Assembly: GCF_001652915.1 (NCBI RefSeq)
Contig: NZ_BBQI01000001.1
Span: 1 to 64,000 of the forward strand
Origin: Cupriavidus sp. D384
GTDB lineage: Bacteria; Pseudomonadota; Gammaproteobacteria; Burkholderiales; Burkholderiaceae
Direction of reading: 5' to 3'
DNA length: 64,000 nucleotides
Shown: positions 9,373 to 20,952 of the stretch, in pieces
How positions within the stretch are numbered: the stretch's first letter is position 1
How the letters are laid out: every line of letters starts with the position of its first letter
Translations under genes and position numbers: made by a program
Notes under the pieces: model-generated
What the model was told of the DNA's origin: nothing
The model's database searches: none
The model's input: only the letters and a program-made list of their open reading frames with translations

Positions 9373-10260
9373 ATGTCCCTGGACCTGATCCGCACCCAGC
9401 CCTACACCGACTGGTCGCCCGAGGTATCGCCCGAGACGCGCGCCACGCTGCGCCGCGAACTGGAGCAGGGCGCCGTGCTGTACTTTCCGGACCTGGCCTT
9501 CCGCTTCCAGCCGGGCGAGGAACGCTTCCTGGACCCGCGCTATTCCGATGGCAAGTCGAAGAACATCAACCTGCGCGCCAATGACAAGGCCGTGCGCGGC
9601 GCGGCCGGCACCGGGCAGGACCTGACCGATCTCTACAACCTGATCCATCGCTATGCCACGTCAAGCGAGCTGCTGATCCGTACGCTGTTCCCCGAGTATG
9701 TGGGCCACATGACGCGTGCCGGGACGTCGCTGCGTCCGAGCGAGATCGCGGGCCGCCCGGTGAGCTGGCGCAAGGACGATACGCGCCTGCATGTGGATTC
9801 GTTCCCGTCGAACCCGATGCTGGGCAAGCGCCTGCTGCGCGTGTTCCACAACATCGACCCCGAAGCGCCGCGCGTATGGCGCGTGGGCGAGCCGTTTGGC
9901 GATTTTGCTACGCGATTCGTGCCGAAGACGCACGGCATGTGGCCGGGACAGGCCTGGCTGATGAAGACGCTGCACATCACCAAGCGCGAGCGCAGCGAAT
10001 ACGATCACCGCATGCTGCAATTGCACGACCTGGCCAAGGCCGACCTGGACTATCAGAAGACCGTGCCGCAGCAGGAATTCCAGTTCCCGCCGGGCGCCAC
10101 CTGGATCGTGTTCAGCGACCAGCTGCTGCACGCCGCCATGCGCGGCAAGGCAATGATGGAGCAGACGATCTACCTGGACCCCGCCGCAATTGGCGACCGC
10201 ACCCATTCGCCCGAAGCCGTGTTGTCGCGCATGCTGGGCAAGCCGATGCTGGCCGCCTGA
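9373..10260 (+). CDS. Kdo hydroxylase family protein (KdoO-like)
   Basis: This is an Fe(II)/2-oxoglutarate-dependent dioxygenase-type protein of 295 residues. In Burkholderia and Yersinia relatives the family hydroxylates Kdo of the lipopolysaccharide core to Ko. The metal-binding HxD motif is at H140-D142 (RLHVDSFPSNP) and the distal His is likely H253 in FSDQLLHAAM. I start at MSLDLIRTQP (9373) and not at the 14-codon longer start, which lies in the metK terminator region. The nearby lipid A acyltransferases support an envelope role. The family call rests on remembered sequence features, so activity is inference. Confidence 0.8.
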   Translation: MSLDLIRTQPYTDWSPEVSPETRATLRRELEQGAVLYFPDLAFRFQPGEERFLDPRYSDGKSKNINLRANDKAVRGAAGTGQDLTDLYNLIHRYATSSELLIRTLFPEYVGHMTRAGTSLRPSEIAGRPVSWRKDDTRLHVDSFPSNPMLGKRLLRVFHNIDPEAPRVWRVGEPFGDFATRFVPKTHGMWPGQAWLMKTLHITKRERSEYDHRMLQLHDLAKADLDYQKTVPQQEFQFPPGATWIVFSDQLLHAAMRGKAMMEQTIYLDPAAIGDRTHSPEAVLSRMLGKPMLAA

Positions 10261-10294
10261 AGCAACCGGGCCGCCTGGACCGGCGGCGCCAAGG

Positions 10295-11698
10295 TCACCG
10301 CAGCAACATCTTCAGCATCGACTCGAAGCGCTTGCCATAGGGCGGCTTGAGCAGCCCGGCGCCGTTCAGGCCGGCCTGGTAGAACACGGGCTTGAGCTTC
10401 GAGAACGTCTCGAAGCCGGCCTCGCCGTGATAGCTGCCCATCCCGCTGGGGCCCACGCCGCCGAATGGCAAATCGTCCTGGGCGATGTGGAACAGCGTGT
10501 CGTTGACGGTCACGCCACCGGCCACGGTCTGGCGCATCACGCGGTCCACCACGTCGCCCCCCTTGTCGAACACATAGAGTGCCAGCGGCCGCGGCCGGGC
10601 ATTGACAAAGCCGATCGCGTCGTCGAGGCTGCGGTAGGCCACCACGGGCAGCACCGGCCCGAAAATCTCCTCCTGCATCGCGCGCACATCGTCCGGTACG
10701 TCGGTCAGCAGTACGGGCGGCAACTGGCGTGCGGCGGCATTGGGCCCGGCATCGGTCAGCGGCACCACGCGTGCGCCAGCGGCCTGCGCGGCGTCGATCA
10801 GCGATACCAGGCGGTCGAAATGACGCGGGCTGATGATGCTGGTGTAGTCGGGGTTGCGCGCGATATCGGGATACAGCCGGCTCACCACGCGCCGCGCGGT
10901 GTCCACCAGGCGGTCGCGCAGGTCGGCCGGCACCAGCACATAGTCCGGCGCAATGCAGGTCTGGCCCGCATTGAGCAGCTTGCCCACCAGGATGCGCTCC
11001 ACCGCGCGTTCGAAATCGGCGCCCGGGCCGATGATGGCCGGCGACTTGCCGCCCAGTTCCAGCGTCACCGGCGTCAGGTTCGTGGCGGCGGCCTTCATCA
11101 CATGATGACCGACGTTGGTGGAGCCGGTGAACAGCAGGTGGTCGAACGGCAGTGTGCTGAAGGCGGCGGCCACCTCGGCGTCGCCGTTGACAACCGCTAT
11201 TTCGTCCGGCGCGAACGTGGCCTGTACCAGCCGCGCGAACAGTTCGGAAAAGCGGGGTGTGTATTCGGACAGCTTGACCATGGCCCGGTTGCCGGCCGCC
11301 AGGGCGCCAGCCAGTGGCCCGATGGTCAGGTAGAGCGGATAGTTCCAGGGCACCACGATGCCGATCACGCCCAGCGGCTGCGGCACCAGGCGCGATTTGC
11401 CCGGCTTGAACCAGAGCCCGGTCTTCACCCGCCGCACGCGCATCCAGCGCTTGCCATGCCGCAGTGCGTCATCGATGCCCGAAATGCTTGGGAACACCTC
11501 CAGCAGCGCCGTCTCCTGGCGCGGCCGGTTCGTGAAATCGGCGCTGATGGCTGCTGCGATGGCGTCGTGGTTGTCGCGCACCAGTGCCTTGAGACGCCGC
11601 AGGCGGTCGGCCCGGATCGCCCAGGTCGGGAATTGGTCGTGCCGCGACGCGGCATGCATGGCGTTGAACACCGTGGACATGGCGGGCACTTCTCTCAT
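10295..11698 (-). CDS. coniferyl aldehyde dehydrogenase-like aldehyde dehydrogenase
   Basis: This NAD(P)-dependent aldehyde dehydrogenase has 467 residues. The class-3-like, short form lacks the oligomerisation tail of longer ALDHs. Key residues are E214 in TLELGGK and nucleophile C248 in NAGQTCIAPDYV; PWNYPLYL and EEIFGPVLPV are also present. It resembles CalB, which oxidises coniferyl aldehyde, but substrates in this group are broad. The ATG at 11698 is chosen because AAAGGAGA lies 6 nt upstream; MSTVF (11680) is the alternative. It is divergent from a GMC oxidoreductase that could make its aldehyde substrate from an alcohol. Confidence 0.85.
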   Translation of the reverse strand: MREVPAMSTVFNAMHAASRHDQFPTWAIRADRLRRLKALVRDNHDAIAAAISADFTNRPRQETALLEVFPSISGIDDALRHGKRWMRVRRVKTGLWFKPGKSRLVPQPLGVIGIVVPWNYPLYLTIGPLAGALAAGNRAMVKLSEYTPRFSELFARLVQATFAPDEIAVVNGDAEVAAAFSTLPFDHLLFTGSTNVGHHVMKAAATNLTPVTLELGGKSPAIIGPGADFERAVERILVGKLLNAGQTCIAPDYVLVPADLRDRLVDTARRVVSRLYPDIARNPDYTSIISPRHFDRLVSLIDAAQAAGARVVPLTDAGPNAAARQLPPVLLTDVPDDVRAMQEEIFGPVLPVVAYRSLDDAIGFVNARPRPLALYVFDKGGDVVDRVMRQTVAGGVTVNDTLFHIAQDDLPFGGVGPSGMGSYHGEAGFETFSKLKPVFYQAGLNGAGLLKPPYGKRFESMLKMLLR

Positions 11699-11932
11699 CG
11701 GCGGTCTCCTTTGGCGGGATCTGTTTCCCGTGGGCCATCGCGCACCATAAGGCAGAGCGCCGGTTATCGCAATGGAGGACACCTCCCAAACGCGGGGCGT
11801 GCGGCGGCGCGCGCTGGCCGGCGGTTTCGGGGCCTGCCCCGCTTCACCACCCCGGCGGCAGCGCCTACACTGGACTTTCGCGGCGGGGCGTCCGCCGGGG
11901 AATGGACCGGCACCGGACACGCGAGGAGACAG

Positions 11933-13615
11933 ATGGAAACCACCTTTGACTATCTCGTCGTGGGCGCGGGCTCGGCAGGCTGTGCGCTGGCGGGGCGGCT
12001 GGCCGACAGCGGCAACGACACCATTGCGCTGCTGGAAACCGGCGCCCACGACCATCATGTGCTGATACGCACACCTGCCGGCTGCGCGGCCATGCTGCCG
12101 CGTGCCGGCGCGCGCAACTACGGCTACCTGACCGCACCCCAGCCTGGACTGGACGGCAGGCGCGGATATCAGCCACGCGGGCGCGGCCTGGGCGGGTCGT
12201 CGTCGATCAACGCCATGATCTATATGCGCGGACGGCCTGCCGACTACGACGGCTGGGCCGTTGCCGGCTGTGACGGCTGGTCGTGGGACGATGTGCTGCC
12301 GTACTTCCGCCGCGCCGAATGCAATGAACGCGTGGCCGGCCATGACGACGATCCGCTGCACGGCGGCACCGGCCCGCTGCATGTCAGCGACCTGCGTTCG
12401 CCGAACCCGTTCGGCCAGCATTTCATCGATGCCGCGCAGCATGCGGGCATCGTGCGCAACGACGATTTCAACGGCGAGGAGCAGGAGGGCGTGGGCTGGT
12501 ATCAGGTCACGCAGCACAATGGCGAGCGCTGGAACGCCGCGCGCGCCTATCTGCACGGCGGCAATGCCCGGGACCGCAACTGCAATGGCGGCCGTAGCCA
12601 TCTGCATGTGATGACCGGCACGCAGGTGTTGCGCATCGTGTTCGAAAAACGACGCGCCGTGGGCGTGCTGGCCTGGCGCGATGGTCAGGAGGTCATGCTG
12701 CGGGCGCGCCGTGAAGTGATCGTGTCGGCCGGGGCGTTCGGATCGCCCCAGTTGCTGATGGCGTCGGGCATTGGCCCGGCCGCCCATCTGCGCGAACACG
12801 GTATCGACGTGGTGCATGACCTGCCCGGCGTCGGCGGCAACCTCCAGGATCATCTCGACATCATCCTCCACAAGCGCGTGGCGGCGTCCGACCTGTTCGG
12901 CATGTCGCTGGGCGGGGCAAGGCGCATCGTGGCCGAGTACCTGCGCTACCGGCGCGAGCGCACCGGCATGATGACGTCGAATTTTGCCGAGGCGGGCGCG
13001 TTCGTGCGCAGCCGTCCGGACCTGGCCGAACCGGACCTGCAACTGCACTTCGTGGTGGGGATGGCCGACAACCATATGCGGCGCATCAATCTTGGGCACG
13101 GCTATTCCTGCCATGTCTGCGTGCTGCGCCCGCGCAGCCGTGGCGAGGTCAGGCTGGCATCGGCAGACATGCGGGAAGCGCCGCGCATCGACCCGCGCTA
13201 CCTGTCCGATCCGCAAGACATGGCATCGATGCTGGAAGGCCTGCGCATCGTGCGGCGGATCTTCATGCAGGCGCCGCTGGCGGTCTTTGGCGGGCGCGAA
13301 CTGTACTCGGAGGCCTTGCGGCTCGACGGCAGCGACGATGACGCGGCGCGCGCGCTGATTCGCCGGCATGCGGACACGATCTATCACCCGGTGGGCACGT
13401 GCCGCATGGGCATGGATGCGCTGGCCGTGGTGGACCCGCAACTGCGGGTGCGTGGCGTGGAGCGGCTGCGGGTGGTGGATGCATCGATCATGCCGACGCT
13501 GGTTGGCGGCAATACCAATGCCCCGGCGATCATGATCGGGGAGCGCGCCCACGACCTGATCCGCTACGCGCCGCATGTGACGCTGCGGATCCGCGAGGCG
13601 GCGGTGGCGGACTGA
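11933..13615 (+). CDS. GMC-family FAD-dependent alcohol oxidoreductase
   Basis: This is a glucose-methanol-choline family flavoenzyme of 560 residues, of the choline/alcohol dehydrogenase branch. The FAD Rossmann motif VVGAGSAGCALAGRLA is at about 9-24, the GMC signature GRGLGGSSSINAMIYMRG follows, and the C-terminal active site HPVGTCRMG has the catalytic His H485 with a conserved Asn in GGNTNAPAIMIGERAHDLI. GAGGAGA precedes the ATG at 11933. The divergent aldehyde dehydrogenase suggests a two-step alcohol-to-acid oxidation. The natural substrate is unknown. Confidence 0.9.
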   Translation: METTFDYLVVGAGSAGCALAGRLADSGNDTIALLETGAHDHHVLIRTPAGCAAMLPRAGARNYGYLTAPQPGLDGRRGYQPRGRGLGGSSSINAMIYMRGRPADYDGWAVAGCDGWSWDDVLPYFRRAECNERVAGHDDDPLHGGTGPLHVSDLRSPNPFGQHFIDAAQHAGIVRNDDFNGEEQEGVGWYQVTQHNGERWNAARAYLHGGNARDRNCNGGRSHLHVMTGTQVLRIVFEKRRAVGVLAWRDGQEVMLRARREVIVSAGAFGSPQLLMASGIGPAAHLREHGIDVVHDLPGVGGNLQDHLDIILHKRVAASDLFGMSLGGARRIVAEYLRYRRERTGMMTSNFAEAGAFVRSRPDLAEPDLQLHFVVGMADNHMRRINLGHGYSCHVCVLRPRSRGEVRLASADMREAPRIDPRYLSDPQDMASMLEGLRIVRRIFMQAPLAVFGGRELYSEALRLDGSDDDAARALIRRHADTIYHPVGTCRMGMDALAVVDPQLRVRGVERLRVVDASIMPTLVGGNTNAPAIMIGERAHDLIRYAPHVTLRIREAAVAD

Positions 13616-13624
13616 GATGTGTTT

Positions 13625-13650
13625 CCCCTCTCCCGGAAGCGGGAGAGGGG
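13625..13650. repeat. dispersed palindrome, GAGAGGGG type (single unit)
   Basis: An 11-bp perfect inverted repeat, cccctctcccg / cgggagagggg with a 4-nt loop, is followed by agcaaacc. It sits between convergent genes. The same unit recurs at 22.9-23.1, 26.8 and 35.3 kb. Confidence 0.85.
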
Positions 13651-13659
13651 AGCAAACCG

Positions 13660-15201
13660 TCAGCCGCGCATCTGGAACTGGCCCACCATGTCGCGCAGGC
13701 GGCCGGCCTGTTCGTCCAGCGACTGGGCAGCGGCGGCGGCTTCTTCCACCAGCGCGGCGTTCTGCTGCGTGACCTGGTCCATCTGGCCCACGGCGTGACC
13801 CACCTGCTCGATGCCGGCGCTCTGCTCCTGCGACGCCGCCGAGATTTCGGCGATGATGTCCGACACGCGCTTTACGGCCTGGCGGATATCGGTCATCGTC
13901 TTGCCCACTTCCTCGGCCTGGCCGGAGCCGGTGCGCACCGTGTCGACCGATGCCTCGATCAGTTCCTTGATTTCCTTGGCCGCGCTCGACGAACGTTGCG
14001 CCAGGCTGCGCACCTCGCCCGCCACCACCGCAAAGCCGCGGCCCTGCTCGCCGGCACGCGCCGCTTCCACGGCGGCGTTCAGCGCCAGGATGTTGGTCTG
14101 GAACGCGATACCCTCGATCAGGTTGGTGATCTCGGCGATACGCTCGGAGCTGCTGCTGATGGCACCCATCGTGCCCACCATCTGCTGCACCGACTGGTTG
14201 CCTTCATCGGCCACCAGCGCGGCGTTCGACGCCAGCGACGATGCCTGGCGGGCGTTCTCGGCGTTCTGGCGCACGGTGGCCGTGAGCTGCTCCATGCTCG
14301 ACGCCGTTTCTTCCAGCGATGCGGCCTGCTCTTCGGTGCGCGACGACAGGTCGACGTTGCCGGCAGCGATCTGCGCCGCGGCCACGCTCACCGAGTCAGT
14401 GGAGCGGCGCACTTCGCGCAGCGTGCCTGCCACGCGCTCGATCAGCGCGTTGAACGACCGGGCGGTCAGGCCGATCTCGTCGAGACGATCAACCGGCGCG
14501 CGGTGATCGAGGTCGAGCGTCTTGCTGACGTGCTCCAGCGTGCCCTGGATCTCGTCCAGGCTGGTGCGGATGCGCTGGTACAGGCCGAAAGCCAGGAAGC
14601 CGGTCAGCCCGATGGCTACCAGGATGACGATGATGAATACGCGCACGGACGTGTGGTACTGCGCCTTGTTGAAGGCCACGGCCTGCTCGCCAAGCTTCGT
14701 GTTGTAGTCCAGGTGCTCGTCCAGGGACTTGCGCACGATGCTGGAGACCTTGTTCAGGTCGCCCGACGACAGCATTTGCAGCGTGGCGGCCCGGTCATCG
14801 GCGCGCGAACGCTCCAGGAATGCCGGAATCAGGCCACGAAACTGCTGGGCCGCCGCGCGATCGGCTTCGAGCAGCTTGCGATCCGAGTCGTCGGAGATGT
14901 CCTCGCGCTCGTACTTCGCCATCAGGTCATCGAAACGCTTGAGCGACTTTTCCAGCGCCGCATCGGCTTCGGCCTGGGCGGCCTTGTCCTCGGCCAGCGC
15001 GTGGCGGTACAGGGCCACGCGCGTCATGGCGAACGCATTGCTGGCCGTGTTCAGGTCACGCACGCTGGCGAGCGTGTTGTCGTTGAAGTACTCGAAGCGG
15101 TCCTCGGCCTTGGACAGTTGCCATATACCGCCTAGGCCAACGAAAAGTAGCGCGAGTAATGCGAGGGACAGCGTAAGAAGCAGACGTTTGCTGATATTCA
15201 T
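13660..15201 (-). CDS. methyl-accepting chemotaxis protein
   Basis: This transmembrane chemoreceptor has 513 residues. It has an N-terminal transmembrane segment (about 8-28), a four-helix-bundle-type periplasmic sensor (30-190), a second membrane segment (about 190-212), a HAMP linker and a long cytoplasmic coiled-coil. The signalling tip is canonical (EGIAFQTNILALNAAVEAAR...GRGFAVVAGEVRSLA). The C-terminus ends QFQMRG and lacks a CheR/CheB-binding NWxTF pentapeptide. No chemotaxis partner genes are nearby, so this is an orphan receptor of unknown ligand. Confidence 0.95.
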   Translation of the reverse strand: MNISKRLLLTLSLALLALLFVGLGGIWQLSKAEDRFEYFNDNTLASVRDLNTASNAFAMTRVALYRHALAEDKAAQAEADAALEKSLKRFDDLMAKYEREDISDDSDRKLLEADRAAAQQFRGLIPAFLERSRADDRAATLQMLSSGDLNKVSSIVRKSLDEHLDYNTKLGEQAVAFNKAQYHTSVRVFIIVILVAIGLTGFLAFGLYQRIRTSLDEIQGTLEHVSKTLDLDHRAPVDRLDEIGLTARSFNALIERVAGTLREVRRSTDSVSVAAAQIAAGNVDLSSRTEEQAASLEETASSMEQLTATVRQNAENARQASSLASNAALVADEGNQSVQQMVGTMGAISSSSERIAEITNLIEGIAFQTNILALNAAVEAARAGEQGRGFAVVAGEVRSLAQRSSSAAKEIKELIEASVDTVRTGSGQAEEVGKTMTDIRQAVKRVSDIIAEISAASQEQSAGIEQVGHAVGQMDQVTQQNAALVEEAAAAAQSLDEQAGRLRDMVGQFQMRG

Positions 15202-15377
15202 GGGGGTGGCTTGGCGGCCACGTTACTTGGCGTGGACCGTCCGTTGTGACGACTTGGGAGGTTTTCGCAGGCGGGCCGGAGCCCGTCGCCACAACGTTTA
15301 CGGCACCTGCCATATCCCCTGAAGGCGGGGCATGTGCATCGCCACACGCAATGTGCGATGTCCGCACACTATAAGTA

Positions 15378-17081
15378 TCAGCAGGGCCAAGCGCGCCCGG
15401 TGATGCGGCCCAGGGTGCCGATGTCGGCATCCAGCGTGCCGAACACACGGCCATGCTGGCGGCCCAGGCGGCTCGCCACGAACTGTTCGGCCGATTCCGG
15501 ATGCGCGTGGGCAATCATCAGCGCGGCTTGCGCGGTCAGCACCAGGCCCTGCGCAAAGCGGCGCGCACTGGCTTCGAGCGTATCGGCCGGGCCATGCAGC
15601 ATCGCCTGAAGTGACGCAAGCTCCGCGCGCACGGCAGCGTGGCCGTTCGAGAGCCGCGCCAGGTCCTGGAGGATGCGCGCGCCATCGTCGGGGTTGCGTT
15701 GCAGCGCGCGCAGCACGTCCAGGCACATGATGTTGCCCGAGCCCTCCCAGATCGAATTGACGGGCGCCTCGCGATACAGCCGCGCCATCGGGCCTTCTTC
15801 GACATAGCCGTTGCCGCCCCACACCTCCATCGCCTCGCCAGTGGCTTCCAGCGCACGCTTGCAGATCCAGAACTTGGCGGCCGGGGTCATCACGCGCTTC
15901 CAGGCGGCGGCCTGGGGGTCGTGGTCGGACTGCTCGAATGCGTGCGCCAGCGCCATCATCATCTGCGTGGCTGCCTCGGACTCCAGGGCCAGATCCGCCA
16001 GCACATTGCGCATCAGCGGCTGGTCGGCCAGCAGCCGGCCGAATGCCATGCGGTGTCGCGCGTGATGCAGCGCCTGCACCAGCGCCGCGCGTAGCAGCGC
16101 GGCGCTGCCGATCACGCAGTCGAGCCGGGTATTGGTGGCCATCTCGATGATGGTGGGAATGCCGCGGCCTTCCTCGCCGATCAGGATGCCGGTGGCGCCC
16201 CGGAACTCCACCTCGCTGCTGGAATTGGACTTGTTGCCCAGCTTGTCCTTGAGCCGCTGGATCAGGATCGGATTCTTGCTGCCGTCGTCGCGGAAGCGTG
16301 GCACGAAAAAGCACGACAGGGGACCATCGGCCGCGCCCATGCGCGCCACCACCAGGTGGGCATCGCACATCGGCGCCGAGAAAAACCACTTGTGGCCGGC
16401 CAGCGCGTACTCGGCGCCACGGCCTTCGCCGCGCACCGGCACGGCCACGGTGGTGTTGGCGCGGACGTCGGAGCCGCCCTGTTTCTCTGTCATGCCCATG
16501 CCGATCATCACGGCGGTCTTGTCGCGCCACGGCAGGTCGCGCGGATCGTGCTCGGTCGAGAACAGCCGCGCCTGCAGGTCGCGATAGAGCGCCGGTTCCT
16601 TGCTCAGCACCGGGATGCTGGCGAACGTCATGGTGGTGGGGCACAGCGAACCGGACTCCACCTGGGCCTGCAGGAAATAGCCGGCCGTGCGCGCCACCCA
16701 GGCGCCGGGGCGCGGTTGCGCAAAGGGCAGGGCCTGCAACTGCTGGCTGCGCAGCAGGGCCAGCAGGTGGTGCCAGGCGGGGTGGAACTGCACCTGGTCG
16801 ATCCGTTCGCCGGTGCGGGTGTGCGTGTGCAGTTCCGGCGTCAGGCGGTTTGCATCGGCGGCCCACGCCTGTACCTCGGGGTCGCCAAGCCGGGCCCCGT
16901 AGCCTGATAGCGCCTCGGCGTGCCAGGTGCCACCCAGCCGGTCCAGCGCGGAACGCAGGCCGGGGTCGGTGTCGAACAGGTTGTAGTGGGCAAGGTCGGG
17001 CACCTGGTTGAACACGCTGTGGGTTTGTGCGGCTTGCGCAATTTGCGCGTGATCAACGTCGGCGGCGGGGGTGGCGGTCAT
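15378..17081 (-). CDS. AidB-like acyl-CoA dehydrogenase family protein
   Basis: The 567-residue protein is collinear with E. coli AidB, a flavoprotein of the acyl-CoA dehydrogenase fold that binds DNA and is induced in the adaptive response to alkylation. Shared landmarks are VFNQVPDLAHYNLF at the N-terminus, QVESGSLCPTTMTFA, GMGMTEKQGGSDVRANT, HKWFFSAPMCDAHLV, RLKDKLGNKSNSSSEVEF and REAPVNSIWEGSGNIMCLDVLRA. The start at 17081 has a CAGGAGA ribosome-binding site. No ada or alkB gene is nearby, so a link to alkylation is inference from homology. Confidence 0.88.
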   Translation of the reverse strand: MTATPAADVDHAQIAQAAQTHSVFNQVPDLAHYNLFDTDPGLRSALDRLGGTWHAEALSGYGARLGDPEVQAWAADANRLTPELHTHTRTGERIDQVQFHPAWHHLLALLRSQQLQALPFAQPRPGAWVARTAGYFLQAQVESGSLCPTTMTFASIPVLSKEPALYRDLQARLFSTEHDPRDLPWRDKTAVMIGMGMTEKQGGSDVRANTTVAVPVRGEGRGAEYALAGHKWFFSAPMCDAHLVVARMGAADGPLSCFFVPRFRDDGSKNPILIQRLKDKLGNKSNSSSEVEFRGATGILIGEEGRGIPTIIEMATNTRLDCVIGSAALLRAALVQALHHARHRMAFGRLLADQPLMRNVLADLALESEAATQMMMALAHAFEQSDHDPQAAAWKRVMTPAAKFWICKRALEATGEAMEVWGGNGYVEEGPMARLYREAPVNSIWEGSGNIMCLDVLRALQRNPDDGARILQDLARLSNGHAAVRAELASLQAMLHGPADTLEASARRFAQGLVLTAQAALMIAHAHPESAEQFVASRLGRQHGRVFGTLDADIGTLGRITGRAWPC

Positions 17082-17260
17082 GGCATCTCCTGGAGCGGCA
17101 ATGCGTCTCGGCACTTCGGCAGGCTGCGGCCATGGTACGGCAACTTCCCCGTTCGAAATGCTGCAAGGCACCATGATTCCGATACCGTGAGGCACGACAC
17201 CTCGAACCGAATTTCGGGTGGCGCGGGGCTTGGGCTTGTGCTTAAATTCACCCCGTTGGA

Positions 17261-19362
<2,102 letters not shown>

Positions 19363-19525
19363 GCGTTGTCTTGCAGGACGGGCGGCCGCCCACGCGGCGC
19401 CGCCCGGCAGTACCCGTAGCACCCAGAGTCCCGCGCGCGGCGCCCCCACGCGGCGCGGCGGTATTCACCGAACAGGAGGCCGGTCGGCGCCACTCACTTG
19501 GCCAATGCCGCCGGCATACAAGCCC

Positions 19526-20734
19526 ATGACAGCAGTACAGTCCTTCGATGTCGCCATTCTTGGCGCCGGCCTGGCCGGGCGTTTGTCCGCCTGGCAGCTG
19601 GTGCGCGCAGGCGCCCGCGTGGCGCTGGTGGAGCGTGGCGGCCCCGACGGCAGCGGCTCGGCCGCGCACGTGGCCGCGGCCATGCTGGCGCCGCTGGCCG
19701 AATCGGCCATTGCCGAACGGCGGATCGTCGACCTTGGCATCGCCAGTGTCGACCTGTGGCGCACCTGGATCCAGGAACTGCCCGAGCCCGTGTTCTTCCA
19801 GGAAGATGGCACGCTGGTGGTGTGGCATGCGCGGGACCGCAGCGAGGTGTCGCTGTTCACCGGACGCATGCGCGCCGTGGCGCCGCCCGACCTGGTGCAG
19901 GCGCGTCTGCGCGCGCTGGACGGCAACGGCGTGGGCCAGATCGAGCCCGCGCTGGCCGGGCGTTTCCCGCAAGGCCTGCTGCTGCAGGGCGAAGGCCAGC
20001 TCGACAACCGTGGCGCGATGCGCGCGCTGCTGTCGTGCTCCATCGAGGAAGGGCTGCACTGCGTGTGGGAAGCGGGCGAGATCGACGCCGAAGCGCTGCC
20101 CGCGCTGGGTATCCAGGCCGGTGTCGTGCTCGATTGCCGCGGCCTTGGCGCCCGTGCGGCATGGACCGACGCCGCCGGCCCGCAAGGCCAGGCGCTGCCG
20201 GGCCTGCGCGGCCTGCGCGGCGAAGTGGTGCGCGTGCATGCGCCTGACGTGAAGCTGCACCGGCCGGTGCGCCTGCTGCATCCGCGCTACCCCATCTATA
20301 TCGCGCCGAAGCCGAACGACCTCTACGTGATCGGCGCCACCGAAATCGAAAGCGAGGATGAATCGCCGATGAGCGTGCGCTCCGCGCTGGAGCTGCTCTC
20401 GGCGGCGCACTCGCTGCATCCCGCCTTTGGCGAGGCGCGCGTGCTGGAACTGAACGTTCAGCGCCGCCCGACGCGCCCCGACCACCTGCCCGCGATCCGC
20501 GTGGACCAGCAGTCGCGCGTGGTGCGCGTGAACGGCCTGTACCGCCATGGCTGGCTGATCGCACCGGCGGTGACCGAGGCCGCCTGCCACGTCGTCCGCG
20601 CGATGCTCGACGGCGACCCCGCCGCCCATGCCGTGCCGGCCGCGCTGCGCTGGCCCGGCATGATCGCGCCCGTGAGCGAGTCTGCCCAGATCGCGCCGAA
20701 CGTGCTGGCCGATGCCGGCGGCACGCTGCACTAA
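19526..20734 (+). CDS. thiO: glycine oxidase ThiO / FAD-dependent oxidoreductase
   Basis: This DAO-family flavoenzyme has about 402 residues. In this pathway ThiO oxidises glycine to dehydroglycine for thiazole formation. The FAD motif VAILGAGLAGRLSAWQLVRAG is at the N-terminus, and the C-terminal region has RPTRPDHLPAIR and the glycine-rich GLYRHGWLIAPAVTEA. Neither in-frame ATG (19505 or 19526) has a good ribosome-binding site; I chose 19526 because only a short peptide normally precedes the Rossmann strand. Its place between thiC and thiS supports ThiO over a generic amino-acid oxidase. Confidence 0.88.
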   Translation: MTAVQSFDVAILGAGLAGRLSAWQLVRAGARVALVERGGPDGSGSAAHVAAAMLAPLAESAIAERRIVDLGIASVDLWRTWIQELPEPVFFQEDGTLVVWHARDRSEVSLFTGRMRAVAPPDLVQARLRALDGNGVGQIEPALAGRFPQGLLLQGEGQLDNRGAMRALLSCSIEEGLHCVWEAGEIDAEALPALGIQAGVVLDCRGLGARAAWTDAAGPQGQALPGLRGLRGEVVRVHAPDVKLHRPVRLLHPRYPIYIAPKPNDLYVIGATEIESEDESPMSVRSALELLSAAHSLHPAFGEARVLELNVQRRPTRPDHLPAIRVDQQSRVVRVNGLYRHGWLIAPAVTEAACHVVRAMLDGDPAAHAVPAALRWPGMIAPVSESAQIAPNVLADAGGTLH

Positions 20735-20746
20735 CCGATATTCATC

Positions 20747-20944
20747 ATGCAAATCCTGCTCAATGGCCAACCGCTGGAGCTGTCGGACGCCGCCACGCTG
20801 GCGGATGCCGTGACCGCCGCGGCCATCGTGCCGCCGTTCGCGGCCGCGGTGAACGGCCAGTTCGTCCCGCGCGCCGCGCATGCGGCTACATCGCTCAATG
20901 CGGGCGACCAGATTGACCTCGTGCAACCCGTAACGGGAGGCTAA
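20747..20944 (+). CDS. thiS: sulfur carrier protein ThiS
   Basis: This 65-residue ubiquitin-like carrier delivers sulfur as a C-terminal thiocarboxylate to the thiazole synthase. It starts MQILLNGQPLEL and ends VQPVTGG with the required Gly-Gly. The stop is 8 bp before thiG. Confidence 0.97.
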   Translation: MQILLNGQPLELSDAATLADAVTAAAIVPPFAAAVNGQFVPRAAHAATSLNAGDQIDLVQPVTGG

Positions 20945-20952
20945 GCACTGCC

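Noticed and set aside
10295..13576. A 1,093-codon minus-strand open frame across the GMC oxidoreductase gene
   Set aside because: Only its last 467 codons are a real protein (aldehyde dehydrogenase). The rest is antisense to the GMC gene and has the Arg/His/Ala-rich composition of a GC-rich shadow frame.
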